DNA of 64,000 bases from contig JBFWVT010000006.1 in assembly GCA_050246595.1 (NCBI GenBank), forward strand, positions 66,839 to 130,838, written 5' to 3'. The notes under the pieces were generated by a model. That model ran no database searches. It was not told the origin of the DNA and worked only from the letters and a program-made list of their open reading frames with translations. Origin of the DNA: DATARH01 sp050246595 (GTDB taxonomy: Bacteria > Pseudomonadota > Alphaproteobacteria > ATCC43930 > CGMCC-115725). Positions 35,511 through 44,061 of this stretch are shown here, in pieces. Positions within the stretch are counted from its first letter, which is position 1. Each line of letters begins with the position of its first letter. A program made the position numbers and the translations under genes.

Positions 35511-35751
35511 GGTTTCTCCGCCGCATCAAACCGCCGTCGTTCGGCTGTCTGTCATATGAGGATCGCGGCGCGCAACAAAAGATGGCCGCGTCCGCCCCAT
35601 GGTCGATCGGCGCTCATGCCGGGCGGTTGCAAATCCGGAACGCCGTCATCAGCAGAATGGCGGGCGCGCTCGCGTCTGTCTGCCATTGCCCCCTCCTTCT
35701 CCGGACTACGGCGCTCAACGGGGAAGCGCGGGAGGCGGTTCCGAGCGTCTG

Positions 35752-36792
35752 TTATCGGAAGCGCGGCATGACCTCCCGGCACAGGAGACGGATCGCGTTC
35801 AGCACGCGGTCGTGCGGGATGAGCCCGCCGCAATTCAGCTCGGCGAGGATGCCGTCAAAACCGATCTCGCTGCGCAGCTGCTTCAGTCTGGCGCTGACGC
35901 TGTCCGGGGACCCGACCAGCACATTGCCGCGCAGCGCGTCGGCATAGGTCAGGGTGCGAAGCCTCTCGGCGCGGTCGATAAACGATTGCCGGCCGGAGCG
36001 GCGCGCCGACTCGGCGATCAGCTCGTATTGCAGCCGGTAGAAATGGGTGACGCTTTCCTCCGCCTCTTCGCGCGCCCGCTCGTCGGTCTCGGCGATATAG
36101 ATCGGCGCCGACACGTAAACCTGGCCGTTGCCGGGATGGCCGGCCGCCTTGTAGGCGTCGTAATAGGCCTTGATATGCGGCGCGAGATCGGTCCAGGTCG
36201 GGTGCCGCGTGCTGGCGAAAACCGGATAGCCGAGCGCGCCGATAGCCGGGAACGTGTCGGGCGTGCTGGCGGCGATGCGGATTTCGGGCAGCGGCTGCTG
36301 GTAAGGCTTTGGCACAACGCGGACATTCTCGAAACGGTGAAACCGACCCTTGTACGAGAACCGATCCTCGGTCCAGGCCTTCTTGACGATGTCGAGGATT
36401 TCGACAAACCGGTCGCGGCTTTCGTCGTAGGGCACCTGATAGGCGTCGTAGGTGCTGACAACGCCGCTGCGTCCGACCCCGAAGATCAGCCTTCCATGGC
36501 TTAGTTGATCGACCGTCGCGGCCTCCTCGGCGAGGCGCAGCGGATGGCACAGCGGCAAGACCTGCACCGCGATGCCGATTTTTATGCGGCTGGTGCGGGC
36601 GGCAATCGCCGCGGCGATCGGCAGCGGCGCCGACAGATGGGTGCGCGCGGGCGCGAAATGAATCTCGGCCAGCCACATCGCATCGAGACCGTAGCGCTCG
36701 GCGGCATCGACCTGCGCCATGCCTTCGTCGAACGCTTCGGTGTCGCTGCGCCCGGGCAGCGACGGAAACTCGTGAAACATGCCGAATTCCAT
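35752..36792 (-). CDS. luciferase-like (LLM class) flavin-dependent oxidoreductase
   Basis: A 346-residue luciferase-fold enzyme. It opens MEFGMFHEFPSLPG, then GLDAMWLAEIHFAP, KIGIAVQVLPLCHPLRLAEE, LSHGRLIFGVGRSG and the ending NCGGLIPHDRVLNAI. It differs from the protein at 11666 in length and detail. ATG 36792 follows GGAGG; the longer frame is not conserved. The cofactor would be reduced FMN or F420. Substrate unknown. The 241-base gap towards hsp20 shows no convincing gene. Confidence 0.87.
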   Translation of the reverse strand: MEFGMFHEFPSLPGRSDTEAFDEGMAQVDAAERYGLDAMWLAEIHFAPARTHLSAPLPIAAAIAARTSRIKIGIAVQVLPLCHPLRLAEEAATVDQLSHGRLIFGVGRSGVVSTYDAYQVPYDESRDRFVEILDIVKKAWTEDRFSYKGRFHRFENVRVVPKPYQQPLPEIRIAASTPDTFPAIGALGYPVFASTRHPTWTDLAPHIKAYYDAYKAAGHPGNGQVYVSAPIYIAETDERAREEAEESVTHFYRLQYELIAESARRSGRQSFIDRAERLRTLTYADALRGNVLVGSPDSVSARLKQLRSEIGFDGILAELNCGGLIPHDRVLNAIRLLCREVMPRFR

Positions 36793-36985
36793 GGGCGCCT
36801 CCTCGATCCGGCCGCAAGCTAGGCCGCGCCCCGGCCGCCTGACAAACTCGAATTTTCCGGGGGTGGCATTCCAGGGCGGTCCGCGGGTTGAGACGGCATG
36901 CCGTTGTGGCCTTTCCCTCACTGCGAGGGAACTAAAGCGCGAATTTCCCCCTTAACGCAGCATCGAGTCTTTGATGGGGATCACG

Positions 36986-37396
36986 ATGCGCAAGACCCTA
37001 GCAGTTGCCCTCGTCCTTGGTTTGGCCGCGGGAGGCGCGGTCGCCCAGGTGCCGCCGGCTCAGGAAGGACCGCAGAACCGCGCGATCAACACCAGCGATT
37101 CCGTAAACCGGATGGCGGCCGGTCCGGTCAAGGGCGCCAACAGCTTTACCGAAGGCGAAGCCCGGTCGCGGATCGAGGACAAGGGGTTCTCGAATGTCGG
37201 CGCTCTCATGAAGGATGATGACGGGATCTGGCGCGGCCAGGCGATGATGAACGGCCAGCAGGTCAATGTCGCGCTCGACTACCAGGGCAATGTCTTCCAC
37301 GGCGCCGCCGCCGGCGGAATGAGCGGGCAGACCATGCCGACCCAGCCGCGCAGCACAATGCCGAGCGGCGCAACACCGGGCACCGGCGGCCGCTGA
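36986..37396 (+). CDS. small exported protein with a PepSY-like middle
   Basis: A 136-residue protein with a signal peptide ending AAGGAVAQ. The middle segment FTEGEARSRIEDKGFSNVGALMKDDDGIWRGQAMMNGQQVNVALDYQGNV looks like a single PepSY/BON-like repeat (given here by its two ends: FTEGEAR and LDYQGNV). The tail is Gly/Met/Pro-rich and disordered. ATG 36986 with GGGGA upstream places the basic residues right before the signal. Family members are uncharacterised periplasmic proteins. A stress-type gene follows 49 bases on. Confidence 0.72.
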   Translation: MRKTLAVALVLGLAAGGAVAQVPPAQEGPQNRAINTSDSVNRMAAGPVKGANSFTEGEARSRIEDKGFSNVGALMKDDDGIWRGQAMMNGQQVNVALDYQGNVFHGAAAGGMSGQTMPTQPRSTMPSGATPGTGGR

Positions 37397-37445
37397 CCGG
37401 CGTCGCGATCCGCCGATCGTTCAAACGCTTCAAGGATCAGACCAC

Positions 37446-38069
37446 ATGATCACGATTTCACGTCTTTACGACGATTATGAGACCGCCTCACGCGCCGTCG
37501 GCGAACTCGAACGCGCCGGCGTTCCGCACAGCGATATCAGCATCATCGCCAGCAACGCCGAGGGCTGGTACGACCGGGATCGCACCACGTCGGGTCCCGA
37601 TCGCGACCGTGACGGGCGCGACGATCGGGCCGAAGGCGCGGCCGCCGGCGCCGGCATCGGCGCGACCCTGGGCGGCGTCGCCGGGTTGCTCGCCGGTCTC
37701 GGGCTGCTGGCGATCCCGGGCATCGGCCCCGTGGTCGCCGCGGGCTGGCTCGCCTCGACAGCGGCAATGGCCGTGGCGGGCGGCGCCGCCGGCGGGCTGA
37801 TCGGTGCGTTGACGCAGTCCGGTGTCAGCGAGGAGGAGGCGAATCTTTATGCCGAAGGCGTGCGCCGCGGCGGCACGCTGGTGACGGCGCGCATTCCCGA
37901 CGCCGATCGGGCGCGCTACGAGGCGATCCTCGACCGCTCGTCGGTCAATATCCGCGAGCGTTCGGCGATGTGGGAGCGCAGCGGGTGGAACCGGTTCGAT
38001 CCGGCCGCGCCGGCCTACACCCCCGACGAGGTCCGGCGCGAACGCGAGACGTATCGCACCCGGCTGTAA
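37446..38069 (+). CDS. general stress protein 17M-like/DUF1269-type membrane-associated protein
   Basis: A 207-residue protein. The N-terminus MITISRLYDDYETASRAVGELERAGVPHSDISII is the YflT/GSP17M fold. An acidic Asp/Arg-rich insert (DRDRDGRDDRAEG) leads into a long Gly/Ala glycine-zipper region, residues 62-115, that may insert into membranes. The segment SEEEANLYAEGVRRGGTLVTARI follows. Such proteins are induced by heat or osmotic stress in related bacteria. A strong terminator lies just downstream. Confidence 0.75.
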   Translation: MITISRLYDDYETASRAVGELERAGVPHSDISIIASNAEGWYDRDRTTSGPDRDRDGRDDRAEGAAAGAGIGATLGGVAGLLAGLGLLAIPGIGPVVAAGWLASTAAMAVAGGAAGGLIGALTQSGVSEEEANLYAEGVRRGGTLVTARIPDADRARYEAILDRSSVNIRERSAMWERSGWNRFDPAAPAYTPDEVRRERETYRTRL

Positions 38070-38093
38070 CCGCCTCCGGGTTTCCGGAACGTG

Positions 38094-38118
38094 CCGGCCT
38101 CCGCATGGCGGAGGCCGG
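38094..38118 (+). terminator. intrinsic terminator-like hairpin
   Basis: An 11-base-pair perfect stem, ccggcctccgc with its inverted copy, closes a three-base loop and is followed by ttgcgttt. It lies 25 bases after the stress-protein stop and between two convergent genes, so it can serve both directions. Confidence 0.7.
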
Positions 38119-38143
38119 TTGCGTTTCGGCGGCCCGGCACGGG

Positions 38144-39322
38144 TCAGACCGTCCCCGCGCGGCGCAGCGCCGCAATCTCGCCGGCTGCGTAGCCGAACTC
38201 GCCCAGGATCGCGTCGGTATCGGCGCCGACTTCCGGAGCGGGGCGGCGCAGCCGGCACGGCGCCTCGGTAAACTTGATGGGAAAGCCGAGCATTTTTACC
38301 GTGCCGTGGCCGGGATGCTCCTGGCTCAGCACCATTTCCTGGTCGCGGACCTGCGGATCGGAAAAAACTTCCCCGAGACCCAGCACGCGGCCGCAAGGAA
38401 CCCCGGCGGCGTTCAGTCTGTCGATCCAGTACGCGGTCGTATTGGGCCGCAGCTTCGCCTCGACCGCTTCGTTCATCGCTTCCCGGTTCGCGACCCGCAA
38501 ATCGTTTGTGCGAAAGCGCGGGTCCTCGCGCAATTCGGGCATTCCCAGCGCATCGACAAGCCGCTGATAGGATTGCTCCTGGCTCGGCGCCAGCGCGACC
38601 TCGCCGTCGGCGGTGCGGAACATGCCGTAGGGCGAGACGATCGGATGATCGTTGCCGGTGCGGTGCGGCTCCTCGCGGGTCGCGAAATGGTTTGCGGCGA
38701 GATAGGCCAGCAGACTGATCAGACCGCTGTTGAGACTGGCCCCGACCGTGTCGCCCGACCCGGTGCGTCCGCGCCGCACCAGCGCCGCGCACACCCCGAT
38801 CGCACCGTAGAGACCGGCCACCAGATCGGCGATCGGCGGTCCGGCGCGCATCGGCTCGCCCTCGGCCGGACCGGTCACGGCCATAAAGCCGCTCATCGCC
38901 TGCGCGATAAAATCGAAGGCGGGCCGGTCGCGATATGGGCCGGTCGTGCCGAACCCGCTGATATTGACGTAGACAAGGCCGGGGTTGAGTTCGCGCAGAC
39001 GCGCCCCGCCAAACCCCATCGCCTCCAGCACGCCGGGTCGGTAGTTCTCGACCAGCACATCGCTGCCGGCGATCAGCCGAGCCAGCACCGCTTTGCCCTC
39101 GTCGCTGCGCAGATTGAGCGACAGCGAGCGCTTGTTGCGGTTGAACCCGGCGAAATACCAGGACAGACCGTCGCGCATCGCGCCCTGCGTCCGCAGCGGG
39201 TCGCCGGTATCAGGGGTTTCGACCTTGACGACGTCGGCGCCCATATCGGCCAGGATCATCGTGCAGAACGGCCCGGCCAGGATGCGCGTCAGATCGATGA
39301 CCCGGATGCCCGAAAGCGGCAC
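38144..39322 (-). CDS. CaiB/BaiF family CoA-transferase
   Basis: A 392-residue class III CoA-transferase. It opens LSGIRVIDLTRILAGPFCTMILADMGADVVKVE, with NRNKRSLSLNL and VENYRPGVLEAMG. The catalytic Asp is in the segment RPAFDFIAQAMSGFM near residue 165. NAAGVPCGRVL and the dimer-lock segments are present. These enzymes move CoA between organic acids by way of an aspartyl-CoA anhydride. The acid pair is not predictable. It is near gltA but not coupled to it. Confidence 0.92.
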   Translation of the reverse strand: MPLSGIRVIDLTRILAGPFCTMILADMGADVVKVETPDTGDPLRTQGAMRDGLSWYFAGFNRNKRSLSLNLRSDEGKAVLARLIAGSDVLVENYRPGVLEAMGFGGARLRELNPGLVYVNISGFGTTGPYRDRPAFDFIAQAMSGFMAVTGPAEGEPMRAGPPIADLVAGLYGAIGVCAALVRRGRTGSGDTVGASLNSGLISLLAYLAANHFATREEPHRTGNDHPIVSPYGMFRTADGEVALAPSQEQSYQRLVDALGMPELREDPRFRTNDLRVANREAMNEAVEAKLRPNTTAYWIDRLNAAGVPCGRVLGLGEVFSDPQVRDQEMVLSQEHPGHGTVKMLGFPIKFTEAPCRLRRPAPEVGADTDAILGEFGYAAGEIAALRRAGTV

Positions 39323-39378
39323 GTCATTCAGTCCCCGGCGGGCGGCGCTTGCGATTTCGCCGCCCGCGCCCGAAAAAA

Positions 39379-40704
39379 TCAGGCGCGCTGTTCAAGCGGC
39401 ACGTAGTGGCGTTCCGGCGCGCCGGTGAACAACTGGCGCGGCCGCATGATCTTGGTGTCCGGGTCCTCGATCATCTCGGTCCATTGCGCGATCCAGCCGA
39501 CCGTGCGGGCGATCGCGAACAGCACCGTAAACATCGAGGTCGGGAAACCCATCGCCTTCAGAATGATCCCCGAATAGAAATCGACATTCGGGTAAAGCTT
39601 GCGGCTGATGAAATAGTCGTCGTTGAGCGCGATCTTTTCGAGCTCCATCGCGAGATCGAGCAGCGGCTCGTCCTTGATGCCGAGTTCCGCCAGGACTTCG
39701 TGGCAGCTCTCGCGCAGGACATGGGCACGCGGGTCGTAATTCTTGTAAACGCGGTGGCCGAAGCCGAACAGGATCTCGTGATTGTGCTTGTCTTTGACCT
39801 GGCTGATGAAGTCCTTGATGTTCGAGCGGTCGCCGATCTTGGCGAGCATCTTCAGCACGGCCTCATTGGCGCCGCCATGCGCCGGACCCCACAGCGAGGC
39901 GATGCCGGCGGCGATGCAGGCAAACGGGTTGGCGCCGCTCGACCCGGCGTTGCGCACGGTGGCGGTCGAGGCGTTCTGCTCGTGATCGGCGTGCAGGATG
40001 AAGATGCGGTCCATCGCCTTGGCGAGGATCGAGCTGACCTTGTACTCCTCGCACGGCACCGCGAAAGTCATGTAAAGAAAGTTCTCGGCGTAGCCCAGCT
40101 CGTTCTTCGGATACATGAAGGGCTGGCCTTGCGAATATTTGTAAGCCATCGCGCCGATCGTCGGCAGCTTGGCAATCAGCCGGTGCGAGGCGATCATCCG
40201 CTGGTACGGGTCGTTGATGTCGGTCGAGTCGTGATAGAACGCCGACAGCGCCCCGACGACGCCGCACAGCACCGCCATCGGGTGCGCGTCGCGGCGGAAC
40301 CCGCGGAAGAACGTCGCGAGCTGCTCGTGCACCATCGTGTGGTGCGTGATGTCGTAGACGAACTGCGCCTTCTGCTTGGCGTTCGGCAGCTCGCCATTGA
40401 GCAGCAGATAGGCGACTTCGAGAAAGTCGCTCCTGTCGGCAAGTTCCTTGATCGGATAGCCGCGATAGAGCAGCACGCCCTCGTCACCGTCGATATAGGT
40501 GATGCTGGAACGGCAGGCGGCGGTCGCCATAAAGCCGGGGTCGTAGGTGAAGTATCCGGTCTGCGCGTAGAGCTTGCGGACGTCGATGACCTTCGGCCCG
40601 ATCGAACCCTCGATCACCGGCAGTTCGACCGACTTGCCGGTCGCGTTGTCGGTCAGGGTCATCGTGCCGCTGACAGTGCCGAGGTTCGTATTGTTGCCGT
40701 CCAT
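39379..40704 (-). CDS. gltA: citrate synthase
   Basis: A 441-residue type II (hexameric) citrate synthase that condenses acetyl-CoA with oxaloacetate. Catalytic residues appear in WGPAHGGANEAVLKML (His), FGFGHRVYKNYDPRA (His) and NVDFYSGIIL (Asp). YIDGDEGVLLYRGYPI is the N-terminal signature. The start is ATG 40704 behind GAGGTG; the frame is open upstream without conserved content. It follows gltX on the same strand after 531 bases that include its own promoter. Confidence 0.97.
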   Translation of the reverse strand: MDGNNTNLGTVSGTMTLTDNATGKSVELPVIEGSIGPKVIDVRKLYAQTGYFTYDPGFMATAACRSSITYIDGDEGVLLYRGYPIKELADRSDFLEVAYLLLNGELPNAKQKAQFVYDITHHTMVHEQLATFFRGFRRDAHPMAVLCGVVGALSAFYHDSTDINDPYQRMIASHRLIAKLPTIGAMAYKYSQGQPFMYPKNELGYAENFLYMTFAVPCEEYKVSSILAKAMDRIFILHADHEQNASTATVRNAGSSGANPFACIAAGIASLWGPAHGGANEAVLKMLAKIGDRSNIKDFISQVKDKHNHEILFGFGHRVYKNYDPRAHVLRESCHEVLAELGIKDEPLLDLAMELEKIALNDDYFISRKLYPNVDFYSGIILKAMGFPTSMFTVLFAIARTVGWIAQWTEMIEDPDTKIMRPRQLFTGAPERHYVPLEQRA

Positions 40705-40770
40705 GGAATGCACCTCGATCGAAACGCCCGCGGGCGAAATGACCCCGGGCGAGTTGGCCAGTGGCCGCGG

Positions 40771-40798
40771 AGCATAGCCGCTGGGCCGCAATTATCAA
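40771..40798 (-). promoter_or_regulatory. probable gltA promoter
   Basis: On the minus strand TTGATA, a 16-base spacer and TATGCT form a good sigma-70-type promoter. Transcription would start about 60 bases before the gltA ATG. The spacing and both hexamers fit; nothing else in the gap fits better. Confidence 0.5.
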
Positions 40799-41235
40799 AC
40801 GCCGTTCAGATTTTGCAATGCAATATCGCGGGTGCGAGAGAAACACTATTGGGTAGGGCGGATCAGCGAAGCGCAATCCGCCTTGGGGTCCGCAATCGGC
40901 GGAATGCGCGTTCCCGCAGGTCAAGCCCGCGGACGGCCGTGCTCAAAAGACCGGTGTCAGGCAGGTCCGGACTTGATCCGGGGACAGATCCCCAGTGGAG
41001 GAGGCACAATCGGCGGTTGGGCGGACCGGAGCGTCCGGCCGATTCTGCGACAAGTCCGCAGCCGGCGACCCATTGTATTGCTCATCTCAACTCCAGGTTC
41101 CCGGTCTCCCGAACACCGCACCGAAGCACCGATACCAGCCGACAAATTTGGCAAAATTGACGGCGGCCTCCTTCGTATCCGCAATCGTGCCGGTTTCCGG
41201 GCAAAGCCCCGCGGACTAGGCTTTTCCGCCCGCGC
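40792..41235. other. intergenic region between gltX and gltA
   Basis: The 444 bases contain the upstream end of the gltA promoter, one copy of the gtagggcggat palindrome (40853-40882) and a second small palindrome around tccggacttgatccgg (about 40969). No conserved reading frame was found in any direction. The composition is less GC-skewed by codon position than the flanking genes. Confidence 0.6.
40853..40882 (+). repeat. REP-like palindrome, copy 1
   Basis: gtagggcggatcagcgaag followed by cgcaatccgcc forms an imperfect hairpin (ggcggat with atccgcc). An inverted copy with two base changes lies at 62837-62866. This 30-base element is widespread in many proteobacterial genomes and lies outside genes in both cases here. 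Confidence 0.8.
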
Positions 41236-42654
41236 CTACCCACGCACAGCATCCTTGATGCGCCCCAGGCTCTCCTCGCGGCTCAACACCTCCATGACCT
41301 CGAACAGACCCGGCGAGGCGAGCGAGCCGGTCAACGCGGCGCGCAGCGGCTGCGCGACCGCGCCCAGTTTCAACCCGCCGCTCTCGGCAAAGCGGCGCAG
41401 CTCGGCTTCCAACACCGGCGCGGTCCATTCCGGTTCTCCGAGAAGCGTCAGCGCCGCGCCGAGCGCCAGGAGCCGTTCGCGGGCCTCCGGAACCAGGACT
41501 TTGGCGGCGTCGGCGGCAAGCGGGATCGGCCGCTGCGCGACATAGAACCGGGCCTTCTGCGCCAGTTCGACAATCGTCTTCGCGCGCGGTTTGAGACCGG
41601 GCATTCCCTTCAGCAGGCGCTCGCGCTGGGTCCCGGACAGCGCCCGGCCGAATTCCTTTTCGAGCCGCTCGGCCATCAAGCCGGCGAGGCGGTGGTCATC
41701 GGAGGCGCGGATGTAATGCGCGTTGACGCTGTCGAGCTTGGCCTGATCGAACCGTGCGGCGGCGCGCCCGACATCGGCGATGTCGAACCAGCCTATCGCG
41801 TCCTCGGTTGAAATGATCTCATCGTCGCCGTGGCTCCAGCCGAGCCGCAGCAGATAATTGCGCAACGCCTCCGGCAGATAGCCGAGATCGCGATACTGCT
41901 CGACGCCGATCGCACCGTGCCGCTTTGACATTTTCGCGCCGTCGGTGCCGTGGATCAGCGGCACATGCGCGAATTGCGGCACCTCCCAGTCGAGGGCGCG
42001 GTAGATCTGCGTCTGGCGGAATGCGTTGTTCAGATGGTCGTCACCGCGGATCACATGAGTGATGCCCATGTCGTGGTCATCGACGACGACCGAGAGATTG
42101 TAGGTGGGCGTGCCGTCGGCGCGCAGCAGGATCAGATCGTCGAGTTCGGCGTTCGATACCGTGACCTCGCCCTGGACGAGATCGCGGATCGTCGTCATGC
42201 CGTCCTGCGGCGCCCGCAGCCGGGTCACCGGCGCGATGCCTTGCGGCGCCTCGGCGGGATCGCGGTCGCGCCAGGTGCCGTCATAACGCACCGAGCGTTT
42301 CTCGGCGCGCGCCTTCTCGCGCATCACCTCAAGCTCGGCCGGGGTGCAGTAGCAATGATAGGCCCGGCCGCGTTTCAGCATCTCGCGTGCGATTTCGGCG
42401 TGGCGGGCGGCGCGGGCGAATTGATGCACGATGTCGCCGTCCCAATCGAGACCGAGCCAGGACAGCCCGTCGATGATCGCGGCGACCGCTTCCGGTGTCG
42501 AACGCTGCCGGTCGGTGTCCTCGATGCGCAGACGAAAGGTGCCGCCGCAGCGGCGGGCGTAGAGCCAGTTGAACAGCGCCGTGCGGGCGCCGCCGATATG
42601 CAGAAACCCGGTCGGGGAGGGGGCGAAACGGACGACGACGCCTGCGGTACTCAT
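41236..42654 (-). CDS. gltX: glutamyl-tRNA synthetase
   Basis: A 472-residue class I synthetase that charges tRNA-Glu (and perhaps tRNA-Gln when GatCAB is present). The HIGH box is RFAPSPTGFLHIGGARTA, the KMSKS box is GAKMSKRHGAIG, and RLRIEDTDRQRS and VIRGDDHLNNAFRQ are conserved. The length fits the bacterial type. It lies upstream of gltA on the same strand, the common alphaproteobacterial order. Confidence 0.97.
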   Translation of the reverse strand: MSTAGVVVRFAPSPTGFLHIGGARTALFNWLYARRCGGTFRLRIEDTDRQRSTPEAVAAIIDGLSWLGLDWDGDIVHQFARAARHAEIAREMLKRGRAYHCYCTPAELEVMREKARAEKRSVRYDGTWRDRDPAEAPQGIAPVTRLRAPQDGMTTIRDLVQGEVTVSNAELDDLILLRADGTPTYNLSVVVDDHDMGITHVIRGDDHLNNAFRQTQIYRALDWEVPQFAHVPLIHGTDGAKMSKRHGAIGVEQYRDLGYLPEALRNYLLRLGWSHGDDEIISTEDAIGWFDIADVGRAAARFDQAKLDSVNAHYIRASDDHRLAGLMAERLEKEFGRALSGTQRERLLKGMPGLKPRAKTIVELAQKARFYVAQRPIPLAADAAKVLVPEARERLLALGAALTLLGEPEWTAPVLEAELRRFAESGGLKLGAVAQPLRAALTGSLASPGLFEVMEVLSREESLGRIKDAVRG

Positions 42655-42893
42655 GAGCCGCTATGTAAGCGCGGCCATGCGTCCGTGCCATCGGTTTGAC
42701 GGGCGGCACAGCGGCGACCGTCCCGAAATGGCAGTATGATCCGATCCCAAACTGAGGCGCTATCCGCAGTAAAGTCAGCGTGCCGAGGGCGCTCTTCAGG
42801 ACGGCCGGCATGCCGGCGGGACGCCGGCGGTCCCGAGGGATTGCTCCGGGGTGGCATAGCGGGCCGATTTCAAACTGAGGCAGCACCAAAAGC
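42655..42893. repeat. repeat-rich gap between the Gfo/Idh gene and gltX
   Basis: An 18-base direct repeat with two mismatches (ccgatcccaaactgaggc at 42741-42758 and ccgatttcaaactgaggc at 42864-42881) flanks a palindrome-rich segment at 42803-42834. A close copy of that segment is at 51449-51479 (ggccggc-tgccggcgggacgccggc). It may be the remains of a small mobile element. No gene is visible. Confidence 0.65.
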
Positions 42894-43865
42894 CTAGACT
42901 TCGCGAATGCGCCCGTCCGATGCGGTGGCCAGCGCGATCGCTTCGAACGCGGCGACGACCGCGACCATCTCGTCGGTGCCGATCGGATACGGCGCGGTGT
43001 CGGCGACCGCGTCGGCAAAGGCTTCCAGATTGGCGCGCACCGAATCGGCCTCTTGCAGCGCGACGAGCTGCGGCTTTTCCCCGCTCCGGCGCAGCACCAG
43101 CTCGGTGCGGCCGAGCGCCTCGGCCGAGCCGTCGCGGCCAAAAGCGTGCACCCGCCAGAACAGCGGCGTGCAGCGCACCGCCGCCAGCATTCCGCTGACC
43201 CCGGAGCGGAATTCGAGCAGCGCCACGAGCGTGTCGAGCGGGTCGGGCGCGGCGCGGTGCGTCAGCAATTGCGCCTGCACCCGGCGCACCGGCCCCGCCA
43301 TCCGGATCATCGCATCGAGCGCGTGTATCCGGGTGCCGGTCATCCCGCCGGCCGGCGACTCGTCGGGCGCATCGCGCCACGGCGAGAACAGCGTCGCCGA
43401 CACCTCGTTGCTGAAATTGGCCTCGATATGCAGCAACCGGCCGAGTTCGCCGCTCGCGACGATGCGCGCCAATTCCTGCATCGCCGGAAAGAAGCGTTTG
43501 TCGGTGCCGACCCCGAGCACGACACCGGTCTCCCGGCACGCCGCGACGGCGCGCTCGGCCTCGGCGCGGGTCAGGGTCAGCGGTTTTTCGCAGAACACCG
43601 CTTTTCCGGCGCCGGCGACCGCGACGATCTGGTCGGCATGTTGCGAATGCGGCGTCGCCAGCACGACCGCGTCGATGCCCGGATCGGCAAGCACCGGATC
43701 GAGGGTGCGGACCGGCTGCAATCCGTGCCGGTCGAGAAAATCGCGCGAGCGCGCGGGATCGCGCGTCACCGCCGTCGTAAAGCGCAGGCGGTCGCTCTTG
43801 TCCTGCACCGACGCGACCAGGGTCTGCCCCCAGCGGCCGAGCCCGACAATTGCTGCGTTCATCAT
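42894..43865 (-). CDS. Gfo/Idh/MocA family oxidoreductase
   Basis: A 323-residue NAD(P)-dependent sugar- or inositol-type dehydrogenase. The Rossmann motif is AAIVGLGRWGQTL, followed by DAVVLATPHSQHADQ and the family's AVFCEKPLTLT with the catalytic Lys. The C-terminal alpha/beta domain carries GGMTGTRIHALDAMI. Either of two adjacent ATGs (43865 or 43862) may be used. A palindrome cluster separates it from purD. Substrate unknown. Confidence 0.9.
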   Translation of the reverse strand: MMNAAIVGLGRWGQTLVASVQDKSDRLRFTTAVTRDPARSRDFLDRHGLQPVRTLDPVLADPGIDAVVLATPHSQHADQIVAVAGAGKAVFCEKPLTLTRAEAERAVAACRETGVVLGVGTDKRFFPAMQELARIVASGELGRLLHIEANFSNEVSATLFSPWRDAPDESPAGGMTGTRIHALDAMIRMAGPVRRVQAQLLTHRAAPDPLDTLVALLEFRSGVSGMLAAVRCTPLFWRVHAFGRDGSAEALGRTELVLRRSGEKPQLVALQEADSVRANLEAFADAVADTAPYPIGTDEMVAVVAAFEAIALATASDGRIREV

Positions 43866-43885
43866 GGCGTTGCCACTGACCGCGA

Positions 43886-44017
43886 AACCCCTCTCCGCCC
43901 TGAAGGGGGGAGAGGGAGGGGCCCGCGGCGGAGCCGTGGGGGGGTGAGGTGGGCAGCGGCAGCAACTCCGGAATCCACCCCCTCACCCCAACCCTCTCCC
44001 CCGTTGGGGGAGAGGGC
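43886..44017. repeat. palindrome cluster between purD and the Gfo/Idh gene
   Basis: A perfect 11-base-pair hairpin at 43993-44017 (ccctctccccc with gggggagaggg) is accompanied by related C/T-rich and G/A-rich tracts at 43886-43950. It belongs to the same family as 45350-45537. No coding potential. Confidence 0.8.
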
Positions 44018-44061
44018 GCTGCTTCCGGTGGTGGCAAAATAGGTGCAGATCAACATGGCAG

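Noticed and set aside
35511..35751. A small gene between hsp20 and the luciferase-like gene.
   Set aside because: Candidate frames are Arg/Pro-rich with no ribosome-binding site or conserved pattern.
36898..36985. An EcfG general-stress promoter before the PepSY-like gene.
   Set aside because: A GGAAC is present but no CGTT at 16-17 bases.
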